From an uncultured Clostridia bacterium (lineage in GTDB: Bacteria; Bacillota; Clostridia; Christensenellales; Aristaeellaceae), in NCBI GenBank assembly GCA_946409855.1, contig CAMJXZ010000139.1:1-8272 (forward strand): a stretch of DNA of 8,272 nt. Direction: 5' to 3'. This document shows, piece by piece, positions 1-6,123 of this stretch (positions are counted from its first letter, which is position 1; the number at the start of each line of letters is the position of its first letter). The position numbers and the translations under genes are program-made. The notes under the pieces were generated by a model that saw nothing but the letters and a program-made list of their open reading frames with translations, had not been told where the DNA came from and did not search any database.

Positions 1-223
1 CATCAGAGGGCCTGTCCTCCCGCCCGGCATAGGCATGCCAGTCCGGCCAGACGTGCATGGTCACGTTCGGCCAGTAGTCGAGGCCGGCGCGCTTCAGGTA
101 GCGGTTTTCAAGCTTGAAGCCCAAGGGTTCGATAAGGTTGAGCTCCGTGCCGGTCGCGGCGCAGAGACGCGCTATGTTGCCGGTATTCGGCGGAATTTCC
201 GGCTCGAAAAGAACGATGCGCAT
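1..223 (-). CDS. trmL: tRNA (cytidine/uridine-34 2'-O)-methyltransferase TrmL, N-terminal part (runs off left edge)
   Basis: The reverse strand from the ATG at 223 reads 74 codons without a stop to the window edge. The peptide opens MRIVLFEPEIPPNTGNIARL, followed by CAATG and then IEPLGF. This is the N-terminal signature of the TrmL/CspR branch of the SpoU (SPOUT) methyltransferases, with the conserved N13-T-G-N16-I-A-R19 loop and a later KRAGLDYW segment (44-51). Members are about 155 residues long, so roughly half is present; the SAM-binding trefoil knot at the C-terminus lies outside. By family knowledge the enzyme uses SAM to methylate the ribose of the wobble base in tRNA-Leu isoacceptors, in the cytoplasm. 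The ATG lies only four bases after the stop of the preceding frame, so translation is probably coupled; no good Shine-Dalgarno is visible. It belongs with the HyuA fragment beside it and may not come from the same genome as the genes to the right of ~650. Confidence 0.9.
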   Translation of the reverse strand, partial: MRIVLFEPEIPPNTGNIARLCAATGTELNLIEPLGFKLENRYLKRAGLDYWPNVTMHVWPDWHAYAGREDRPSD

Positions 224-227
224 GGGG

Positions 228-660
228 TTACAGTCTGCCCGCTATGCCGGGAACTGCCTGACAGCTCACGCGGATGTCATGAGAACCTCGGCCGCTTTCA
301 TCCAGCGTGGCGAAAATGTCGGCCTCGGTTACCTCGACCTGTGCGCATCGCGCACCGGAGGCGGCCATGTGCTCGGTGAGCAGTTCCATGGCACGTTTTT
401 TCGCCGCCTCGAGAGTGAAGCCCCTGCCGAGCGGCTCCTCATGGTCGAGCGAAGGGGCGCGCAGACGGGCCCGTGACGTGTCGGCGTATATTTCAAGGGA
501 TGCCGTGGGCAGGGTGAGCGCGGCGCCAACCGCATTCGCAACGTCAGCATCTGGTGGCAGGACGACGGGAAGGCCGAAGGCCTTTGCCATGCGAGTGCGC
601 ATGCAGGCTGCCGGGCCTCCGACGAGCAGGATGCGGTCGGGCGCTATCCTGCCGGCGGCG
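228..660 (-). pseudogene. C-terminal fragment of a hydantoinase/oxoprolinase (HyuA) family protein
   Basis: Residues ~1258-1400 of the long frame match the end of HyuA-type ATP-dependent hydantoinase/oxoprolinase proteins. Visible marks are APDRILLVGGPA (the glycine-rich nucleotide-binding strand of the ASKHA fold), then AFGLPVVLPPDADVANAVGA, LEIYADTSRARL and, near the end, DIRVSCQAVPGI. Family members are usually about 650-700 residues, so only the last fifth to quarter is here, and the catalytic N-terminal domains are absent. On its own the fragment could not be active. It keeps an intact stop codon (228-230) and lies four bases before trmL, which looks like a normal gene end. This argues that the damage is only at the join with the adhesin. 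The fragment may be intact in its source genome and appear cut only because of assembly. It is therefore called a fragment, not proven decay. Confidence 0.75.
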
Positions 661-3600
661 CGCAGGTTTTTGATCACCGCCGTGCCGACATACCGGAAGG
701 GCGCGCAGTAATTGCCTCCGGCCGTGGCGTTGAAGGTCAGCGTGTGCCCGCGCCCGTCGAAGATTCCGCTGAAGGGATGGGCGGAAGAACCGATCATCGA
801 GGTCACCGTGAGGTCGTTCATCAGCCCGAAATGCTTGCCGGACAGGTTGGCGCCGCTTTCCACCTTCTGCGCCAGGAGGGCCCAGTCGCCGCTGCTGCTG
901 ATCTGGTACGGGTCGTCTTCGCTGCCGGCGCCCAGAAAGCCCGTGACGTCGGTAAATTTGGCCTTTGGGGTCGGCATGAACCGGGAAACTGTCCGGTCGT
1001 ACTCCATGATCAGGAAGACATCGTCCATTTGGAAATGGGTGGTATGGATGGTCTGCCCGGGCTGGAAACTGATGTTTGTATCCGTGAATTGATAACCGCC
1101 CGGATATATCGGATAATCAGCAAACACGCCCGGCTGATTGCTGCCGCTTTCCATTTCCACGTAGCCGCAGCCGTTCTCGATGACGAGCTGGAGGCTCGCG
1201 ATCCCGATCTCTCCGCCGGAAGCGTACACGCTGCCGGATTGCACGAAGGTCTCTTCGTAGGTGTAAATGCCGCCAATGTTCCCGCGGACGTCAAAGCTGC
1301 CGTCAAGGACCAGGGCGCCGTCCGATACCCGGATGGCGAAGTCGTTCACCGGGGCGGACATATGCCATTTTCCCTTGATCGTCAGCCGGTCAACGCCGTT
1401 TGCCAGAATGGTGTTGCTCGCGCTGAAACCGCTGGAAGATTCGTAGGTACAGCCGGAGATCACCGGCTCGTTCAGCGTCAGCGTCTTGGTCACCGGGTCA
1501 TAGCTCGCCTTTCCGTCGCCCAGAATGTCCGCCGCGTTGGAAGATGTCACCAGGGTGCTGCCCAAGGCGAGGCCGTACAGCCGTTCGCTGTCAAACTGAA
1601 CAGTTCTGGCGGGATAATGCCCGGCGGAAGAGATCGGGATATAAACCGGCCCGGCTTCCGGAGGAACATAGTTGGGGTCAAACACTGTGTGACTGCCGAC
1701 ATATCCGCCCCCGGGATGGACCAGTTTCACCTGGCTGGTGCCGGATTCCGGCAGACTGATCCCTCCCATGGCGACGATCGCGGCGAAATTCTCGCCTTTG
1801 AAATACGCGGTATTAATATCACTCTGCAGGATCAGCTGCCCGTTGTGGACGTGAACGCCCCGCTCGTTGGAAATAGCGGTGAAAGTACCGCCTGCCAGGG
1901 TCAGGTTGCCGTTCAACACGATCACGCCGCCCATATCGGTGCCTTGCGCGTATACTATGCCGCCGCTGACCGTCAGGCCTTCCTGGGCAATGATCCCGGC
2001 GGACGTGCCTTTCAGGGTAAAATTGCCGTTCAGCGTTACCGGCTGGCCTGCGGCGTACAGACCGACCGTGATATCTGTATCATGCATGTCGTACTTTCCC
2101 TGAATGGTCAGCGGGATATTGCTGGCGTATATTTTCACCGTGCTTCCGTCAGCCGCGCTTCTTCTGCTCCCGCTGATCGTCGGTTCGTTCAGCGTCAGGA
2201 TGTTCGTATCCGGATCGAAGCTGGCTTTCCCGTCGCCGAAGATATCGCTCTGGTTCAGGCGGTTCACTCTTGTATTGCCCAGGTACAGGAGATAATCGTG
2301 ATCAATGACCACTTTCTTCGCCCGACGCCCGGTATTGGGGCCCGTGGGCTGCATGACTGTTCTCAGCTCCGAGTAAAAGAAACCGCCGGCAGGTTCCACA
2401 ATCTGCAGGTTCTGTGCGTCTTGATTGGTGATTACCAGGGCATTCGTCTGCACCCCGAGCTCTACACCCTCCAGTACCACGCGCTCCGCGGCCCCGCTGA
2501 TATAGAGGGAGGAGCATATCATCCCAATGGAATCAATGTATTGATTATCATCCTCCTTCTGGCAGACAGCCGTGACGGAGCCCCCTTCAATATGGATGTC
2601 GGAGACCGCATAAATCCCGACGATTCCATTGATGCTTGTCGCTGTGAGCTCGCCGCCGCGGACCACAAAGGTGCAATTATAGTTTGTCCTCAATCCGTCA
2701 TCGTCCCTTCCGGTGAAGGAGGCCTGCCCGCCCAGCATTTCAAATCCGTCAAAATTGACCCACGCGCCTTTTTGATCGCCGCTGATGGTGATGTTCCCGC
2801 CGCTGATGGTCAGCTTGCGGGTGACGAACAGGCCGCAGTTACCGCCGGTCAGCGTGACGCTGCCGCTTTTCAGTTCGGCCGACCCCACCACGTTCAGGCC
2901 GTTTTGCCCGCCGATCAGCGTGACGCTGCCGTCGATGACCGCTTCATAGGGGGAGTAGACCTCTGACGCGTCGCAGCCGACGAGCGCGCCGTCCGTGGTG
3001 CCCCGGAATGTCAGGTCTCCGCTCAGGCGCAGCGACCCTTTGCGGACCAGGACGCCGTAATCTGCTTCCGCCGCGTTCATCCGGTAATTGCCGGTGATGG
3101 ACAGGGAGATGCCGCTGGCGTAGATCTTGGCCGATTGGGAATCGGGGAGTGCATGGGTTCCGGGGATATTTACCCCGCTTCGCAGCGTCAGCGTACCGGT
3201 ATCCGCGTCAAAGCTGGCCTTGCCGTCGCCGAAGATATCCTGACAGTTCTCCGGCCGGACATTTACGCTGCCGAGCCAGAGCGGATAGGACTCATAACCC
3301 GGCTGGATTCGGACCGTCTTGGCGGGGGCGCCGCTTTCATCGATATAGACCCAGCTGCCGCCGACCTTCTCAAAAGACGCGCCCAGCGGCTGCGAAATAC
3401 CCTGCGTTCCTTCCAGCACGTATTTTTGCCAGCACACCACCAGGCCGGTCTGTCCGCCCTGCATTTCCACCGCCGTGGAATTCTCCTTCACCGTCATTTC
3501 GACGGTACGGACGCCGACCTCCGTTCCCTCAAACCGGAAGTCCCCGTTGAGGGTCAGGGGAAACCCCGTATATACGCCGTATTGGCACCCGTCGGCGGAA

Positions 3601-4430
3601 TCCATATGGTAGCTGCCCTGAACGGTGATTTCCCGATCGGCGTAGATCTTGGCTGAAATACCGTTTTTGTCCGTATGCTTTCCGGGAATTACAGGATCGC
3701 CGTTCAGTGTCAGCGTACCGGTATCCGGGTCGAAGCTGGCCTTGCTGTCGCCCAGGATATCCTGATAATTCTCTCGCCAAACAGGCACGCTGCCGAGCCA
3801 GAGCGAAACCTCATAACCCGGCCGGATGATGACCGTCGTAACGGCGGTGCCGTTCTCATCGACAAAGGCCCAATTGTCATCTATTTTCTGGGTTACTGCG
3901 CCCAGCGGCTGCGAAACACCCTGCGGTTCTTCCAGTATATAGAGACCCATATGCAGCAGCGCGGCGTTCTGACCGCCCTGCATTTCCACCGACACGGAAT
4001 CCTCTTTCACTTTCAGGCCCCCGACGGAAATGCCGGCCTTTGTTCCGACGAATTTGAAGTTTCCGCTGAGTATCACGTAATCATACGATAATATGCCGTA
4101 TTGACACTCGTCATCGGAATTCATATGGTAACTGCCCAGGATGGTGATGCTGCGGCCTGAATAGATTTTCGCCGTAATGGAATGGATGTAGCTGTATTTA
4201 CTGTACAGCCCGGGGATCACCGGATTGTCGTTCAGCGTCAGCGTCCTGGTTTCCGGGACGTAGCTGGCTTTGCCGTCGCCCAGGATATCGTCCTTATTTT
4301 CGGACGTCACCTGGACGCTGCCCAGCCAGAGCTCATAGGTTTCCGGCTCGTCCGCCAGCGCCGGAGCGCAGCACAGCAAAAGCAGCAGGGCCAGCGCCAG
4401 TGTCATGCTGATACAAATGGTCCGTTTCAT
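228..4430 (-). CDS. Chimeric frame: secreted repeat adhesin-like protein joined in frame to a HyuA C-terminus
   Basis: This is one uninterrupted frame of 1400 codons. Residues 1-26 are a classical signal peptide (MKR, long Leu-rich core, APALA then DE), so the protein should be exported. Five modules follow, starting at residues 34, 210, 384, 715 and 954. Each opens with L-x-L-G-(S/N), a V-x-x-x-N-x-x-D-I-(L/F)-G-D-(G/S)-K-A-S stretch and a T-L-T-L-N strand, then a run of short glycine-punctuated beta-strand segments like those in right-handed beta-helix proteins. Residues 1163 to ~1260 form a GLUG-like adhesin module (GAGSEDDPYQI, FSGIFDGRGHTL, APFRYV, IKNLRAAG). Near residue 1260 the sequence becomes a hydantoinase/oxoprolinase C-terminus. 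The normal end of the adhesin, including any sortase or wall anchor, is therefore missing. The start is well supported by an AAAGGAGGA ten bases upstream and by the signal peptide. The secreted part probably binds a surface or glycan, which is inference. I do not think the full 1400-residue protein is a normal product. Confidence 0.75.
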   Translation of the reverse strand: MKRTICISMTLALALLLLLCCAPALADEPETYELWLGSVQVTSENKDDILGDGKASYVPETRTLTLNDNPVIPGLYSKYSYIHSITAKIYSGRSITILGSYHMNSDDECQYGILSYDYVILSGNFKFVGTKAGISVGGLKVKEDSVSVEMQGGQNAALLHMGLYILEEPQGVSQPLGAVTQKIDDNWAFVDENGTAVTTVIIRPGYEVSLWLGSVPVWRENYQDILGDSKASFDPDTGTLTLNGDPVIPGKHTDKNGISAKIYADREITVQGSYHMDSADGCQYGVYTGFPLTLNGDFRFEGTEVGVRTVEMTVKENSTAVEMQGGQTGLVVCWQKYVLEGTQGISQPLGASFEKVGGSWVYIDESGAPAKTVRIQPGYESYPLWLGSVNVRPENCQDIFGDGKASFDADTGTLTLRSGVNIPGTHALPDSQSAKIYASGISLSITGNYRMNAAEADYGVLVRKGSLRLSGDLTFRGTTDGALVGCDASEVYSPYEAVIDGSVTLIGGQNGLNVVGSAELKSGSVTLTGGNCGLFVTRKLTISGGNITISGDQKGAWVNFDGFEMLGGQASFTGRDDDGLRTNYNCTFVVRGGELTATSINGIVGIYAVSDIHIEGGSVTAVCQKEDDNQYIDSIGMICSSLYISGAAERVVLEGVELGVQTNALVITNQDAQNLQIVEPAGGFFYSELRTVMQPTGPNTGRRAKKVVIDHDYLLYLGNTRVNRLNQSDIFGDGKASFDPDTNILTLNEPTISGSRRSAADGSTVKIYASNIPLTIQGKYDMHDTDITVGLYAAGQPVTLNGNFTLKGTSAGIIAQEGLTVSGGIVYAQGTDMGGVIVLNGNLTLAGGTFTAISNERGVHVHNGQLILQSDINTAYFKGENFAAIVAMGGISLPESGTSQVKLVHPGGGYVGSHTVFDPNYVPPEAGPVYIPISSAGHYPARTVQFDSERLYGLALGSTLVTSSNAADILGDGKASYDPVTKTLTLNEPVISGCTYESSSGFSASNTILANGVDRLTIKGKWHMSAPVNDFAIRVSDGALVLDGSFDVRGNIGGIYTYEETFVQSGSVYASGGEIGIASLQLVIENGCGYVEMESGSNQPGVFADYPIYPGGYQFTDTNISFQPGQTIHTTHFQMDDVFLIMEYDRTVSRFMPTPKAKFTDVTGFLGAGSEDDPYQISSSGDWALLAQKVESGANLSGKHFGLMNDLTVTSMIGSSAHPFSGIFDGRGHTLTFNATAGGNYCAPFRYVGTAVIKNLRAAGRIAPDRILLVGGPAACMRTRMAKAFGLPVVLPPDADVANAVGAALTLPTASLEIYADTSRARLRAPSLDHEEPLGRGFTLEAAKKRAMELLTEHMAASGARCAQVEVTEADIFATLDESGRGSHDIRVSCQAVPGIAGRL
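945..3281 (-). repeat. Secreted-protein modules R3, R4 and R5 (residues 384-1162)
   Basis: Three longer copies start at residues 384 (LWLGSVNV), 715 (LYLGNTRV) and 954 (LALGSTLV), with lengths of about 331, 239 and 209 residues. All keep the opening block with D-I-(L/F)-G-D-G-K-A-S, a T-L-T-L strand and an I-x-G turn. R3 and R4 also keep K-I-Y-A. All have an I-x-G-x-(Y/W)-x-M segment. They diverge after that. R3 carries a long insert of short parallel-strand repeats such as LTISGGNITISGD and IEGGSVTAV, typical of beta-helix coils. R4 has a similar shorter series. The common head with variable tails suggests growth by module duplication followed by coil insertion. Confidence 0.8.
3282..3803 (-). 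repeat. Secreted-protein module R2 (residues 210-383)
   Basis: Second copy, 174 residues and two shorter than R1. The opening 12 bases (gccgagccagag on the plus strand, 3792-3803) are identical to the opening of R3 at 3270-3281. The stretch cagcgtaccggtatccg occurs in both R2 and R3 just before the coding of GDxKAS. Its last third (VEMQGGQ to PGYE) is shared with R1 but is absent from R3. Confidence 0.85.
3804..4331 (-). repeat. Secreted-protein module R1 (residues 34-209)
   Basis: First copy of the LWLGS module, 176 residues. It is collinear with R2 over its whole length. Shared anchors in order are LWLGSV, DILGD(G/S)KAS, GSYHM, CQYG, VEMQGGQ, QG(V/I)SQPLGA and a final (R/Q)PGYE. At the DNA level R1 and R2 also share near-identical stretches, for example gcccagcggctgcgaaa at about 3900 and again at about 3380. 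This fits a relatively recent tandem duplication. Confidence 0.85.
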
Positions 4431-4440
4431 AAAGGTGGAG

Positions 4441-4449
4441 TCCTCCTTT
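4441..4449 (-). promoter_or_regulatory. Ribosome binding site of the secreted repeat protein
   Basis: The reverse strand reads AAAGGAGGA, ten bases before the ATG at 4430. It is nearly the full anti-Shine-Dalgarno complement and fixes the start at the signal-peptide methionine. Confidence 0.85.
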
Positions 4450-4604
4450 CATTATCGGGAAAGCGGGAACCGAAACAGCCGCGCAGGGCAGGAATGAAGA
4501 ACGAACGTGCCCGTGACTGCCGTTTGGCATCGGATCAGGAACGGTTCATGAAGAAACGGCGGAATATAACCGGTATCATGGAAACAAATATCACTTCATA
4601 TTAT

Positions 4605-4633
4605 ATTCTACATGATCGCGGGGCCTTTTGCAA
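4605..4633 (-). promoter_or_regulatory. Probable sigma-A promoter of the secreted repeat protein
   Basis: On the reverse strand TTGCAA (4633-4628) and TAGAAT (4610-4605) are separated by exactly 17 bases, matching 4/6 and 5/6 consensus positions. Transcription would start near 4598 and leave a leader of about 165 bases. A perfect TATAAT (4605-4600) directly follows but has no -35 box at a normal distance, so the TAGAAT pair is preferred. Confidence 0.55.
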
Positions 4634-4728
4634 GCGGAAAATGCGCCAATCAGGCGACCGGAAGAAGGAAAAAAAGCGCCGTGTGCCGCCCGCGCCCCAT
4701 ATTCCTTTCAGGGCGCGCTAAAAAGGAC

Positions 4729-4757
4729 TTGAAATGCGGCGCGGCGGATGATACGAT
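4729..4757 (+). promoter_or_regulatory. Probable sigma-A promoter of the D-cysteine desulfhydrase-like gene
   Basis: TTGAAA (4729-4734) and TACGAT (4752-4757) are separated by 17 bases, matching 5/6 and 4/6 consensus positions. Start of transcription is expected near 4764, giving a leader of about 60 bases before the ATG at 4827. A loose AGGAAAGGA (4806-4814) lies 12 bases before that ATG and probably serves as the ribosome binding site. Confidence 0.6.
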
Positions 4758-4826
4758 AGACTGTATCAGGACCCATGGAGCGCGAGCGGGCCGTACCCGA
4801 AAAGCAGGAAAGGACAGTGACAGAGC

Positions 4827-5771
4827 ATGAAAAATCCGGACAGTTTCCCGGCGGTTTCCCTGGGCGTATTTCCCACGCCGGTTCAGAAGCTGGAGAACAT
4901 CAGCAAAAGGCTGCGTACGAACGTTTATATCAAGCGCGACGACCTGACCGGGCTGGGCCTGGGCGGCAACAAGGTGCGCAAGCTGGAACTGCTGCTGGCC
5001 GACGCCCTGGAAAAAGGCGCGCGGGTGGTGTTCACGACGGGGGGCGCCCAGTCCAACCACGCGATGCTCACGGCCGCCGCCGCGAACAGGCTCGGGCTCA
5101 GGCCCATCCTGATCCTGAAAAAGCGCGGCGTGACGGAACGGGTCGGCAACCGGCTGCTGGAGGACATCATGGGCACAGAGGTCATCCTCATGGATACGGA
5201 CGATTACGCCGACATCTACGCTGAAATGGACAGGATCGGCCGGGCGCTCGGCGTTCCGTATTACAAGATTCCCTGCGGCGGCTCCAACGCGCTGGGCACC
5301 CTGGGGTACGTGAAGTGCGCCCGGGAGATCGCGGGGCAGGGCATGCATTTCGACCACCTGATCTGCGCCGAGGGCAGCGGCGGTACGGCGGCGGGGCTCG
5401 CGCTGGGGGCGAAGCTGTATCTGCCCGGCACAAAGGTATACGGCATGATGGTCGATACCGAACCGTTCGACAGGATCACCCCCGCGCTGATGCGCGAAGC
5501 GGCGCAAATGCTGGAGGCTGATCTGGAGATCGCCGCGGCCGACATCGAGCTGATCGATGTGTGCGGCCCCGGCTACGCGAAACCGTCCGAAGAAGGGAAC
5601 GGGGCGATGGCCATGATGGCCCGGGAGGAAGGCCTGTTCCTGGACCCGGTCTATACCGGCAAGGCGTTTGCCGGGCTGATCCGGCTGGCGGAGGCCGGCC
5701 GGTTCCGCGGGACGGACCGTGTGCTGTTCGTGCACACAGGCGGCGCCGGCGGGCTGTTCGCCGGCATGTGA
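4827..5771 (+). CDS. dcyD: PLP-dependent D-cysteine desulfhydrase / ACC deaminase family enzyme
   Basis: The protein has 314 residues, within the usual range of about 310-340. It is a fold-type II PLP enzyme of the D-cysteine desulfhydrase/ACC deaminase family, soluble and cytoplasmic. The PLP lysine is K49 in GGNKVRK (46-52), preceded by IKRDDLTG. The nucleophile motif is QSNH (75-78, S76). The phosphate-binding loop is the EGSGGTAAG segment, and the C-terminal blocks are DPVYTGK (273-279) and HTGG (303-306). In true ACC deaminases the matching positions, from family knowledge, are Glu (YEGK) and Leu (HLGG); here they are T277 and T304, as in D-cysteine desulfhydrases. The likely reaction is D-cysteine to pyruvate, ammonia and sulfide, though other D-amino acids or beta-substituted alanines are possible. 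The ATG at 4827 is chosen because MKNPDSF leads straight into the family start. The gene stands alone, with its own promoter and terminator, and diverges from the repeat protein. Confidence 0.9.
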   Translation: MKNPDSFPAVSLGVFPTPVQKLENISKRLRTNVYIKRDDLTGLGLGGNKVRKLELLLADALEKGARVVFTTGGAQSNHAMLTAAAANRLGLRPILILKKRGVTERVGNRLLEDIMGTEVILMDTDDYADIYAEMDRIGRALGVPYYKIPCGGSNALGTLGYVKCAREIAGQGMHFDHLICAEGSGGTAAGLALGAKLYLPGTKVYGMMVDTEPFDRITPALMREAAQMLEADLEIAAADIELIDVCGPGYAKPSEEGNGAMAMMAREEGLFLDPVYTGKAFAGLIRLAEAGRFRGTDRVLFVHTGGAGGLFAGM

Positions 5772-5852
5772 CGGCAGGAAGCGGCGGTGCCCGCTTGCGT
5801 CGGGCGGAAAGCCGCGGGGGAATCTGCCTGCCGACGCCGGCAGCGTCCAATC

Positions 5853-5893
5853 CAGCCGTCCGGATCTCCCGGTGAAGATCCGGGCGGCTGTTT
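5853..5893 (+). terminator. Hairpin terminator after the PLP enzyme
   Basis: CAGCCGTCCGGATCT (5853-5867) pairs with AGATCCGGGCGGCTG (5876-5890). The stem is 15 bp with one G-T pair and an 8-base loop, and is followed by only TTTG. The stem is very stable but the T tract is short, so termination may be incomplete. Two smaller hairpins precede it: AAGCGG/CCGCTT at 5779-5796 and CTGCCG/CGGCAG at 5828-5843. Confidence 0.7.
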
Positions 5894-5950
5894 GCCCATA
5901 AATTCTACTAAACGTCAAAAAAATAATTGACAAATTATACGAATATGGTG

Positions 5951-5979
5951 TTCAATCTCCATCGGGGATCGGATATAAT
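5951..5979 (+). promoter_or_regulatory. Probable promoter of the XRE-TPR regulator
   Basis: A perfect TATAAT (5974-5979) lies 17 bases after TTCAAT (5951-5956), a weak -35 box with 3/6 matches. A perfect TTGACA at 5927-5932 lies 41 bases before the TATAAT, too far to pair with it. Transcription from about 5986 would give a leader near 140 bases. The poor -35 box fits a promoter that needs help or is autoregulated, but I see no clear operator dyad. Confidence 0.5.
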
Positions 5980-6123
5980 GGCATCGTCACCAGGAAACAG
6001 ACCGCCCAGGAACCGGAACGGAGGGATGACGATGAGTACCGTGATCCGTATGAAAGATGAGAAAACGAACGCCCTTTGGGGAAGCGGCGGCAAGCTTCCC
6101 GGAAAAACCGCCGGAGGAAGCGT

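Larger units (their letters stand above)
4431..4826. other. Divergent intergenic region between the repeat protein and the PLP enzyme
   Basis: These 396 bases hold no convincing gene. They contain the leader and promoter of the minus-strand repeat protein (left and centre), and the promoter and ribosome binding site of the plus-strand PLP enzyme (right). An AT-rich island lies at about 4561-4615. A 7-bp GC-only hairpin (CGCGCCC 4691-4697 with GGGCGCG 4711-4717, loop 13) sits between the two promoters; I cannot assign it a role. Confidence 0.7.
5772..6123. other. Intergenic region and leader before the XRE-TPR regulator
   Basis: These 352 bases contain the three hairpins after the PLP enzyme, then an AT-rich stretch (about 5898-5950) with the promoter elements, then a GC-richer leader. 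In the leader, GGAGGG (6020-6025) precedes an ATG at 6032 by six bases. That frame would run through the regulator start to 6313, so an upstream overlapping frame is possible but unproven. Nothing else coding is supported. Confidence 0.6.

Noticed and set aside
35..711. Several plus-strand open frames of 114-134 codons
   Set aside because: They are shadows opposite trmL and the HyuA fragment, whose translations match families directly.
744..2966. Open frame of 740 codons on the plus strand
   Set aside because: It is antisense to the repeat protein, has no ribosome site, and its translation is low-complexity and unlike any family. The stop-free run comes from the biased codon use of the repeat gene on the other strand.
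4350..4430. Lipoprotein signal (Cys-Cys after the Leu-rich core of the signal peptide)
   Set aside because: The residues before the cysteines are all Leu, without the small residue at -1 that a lipobox needs. The APALA-DE site fits ordinary signal peptidase better.
4691..4717. GC-only hairpin as a terminator between the divergent genes
   Set aside because: The stem is only 7 bp with a 13-base loop. The nearest T run on the minus strand is well over ten bases away, and no transcript needs to end there.
4650..5933. Open frame of 427 codons on the minus strand
   Set aside because: It covers the whole PLP enzyme gene in antisense, is rich in Arg, Pro and Gly, and would include the terminator hairpin and both promoters. 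The plus-strand protein has clear family motifs.
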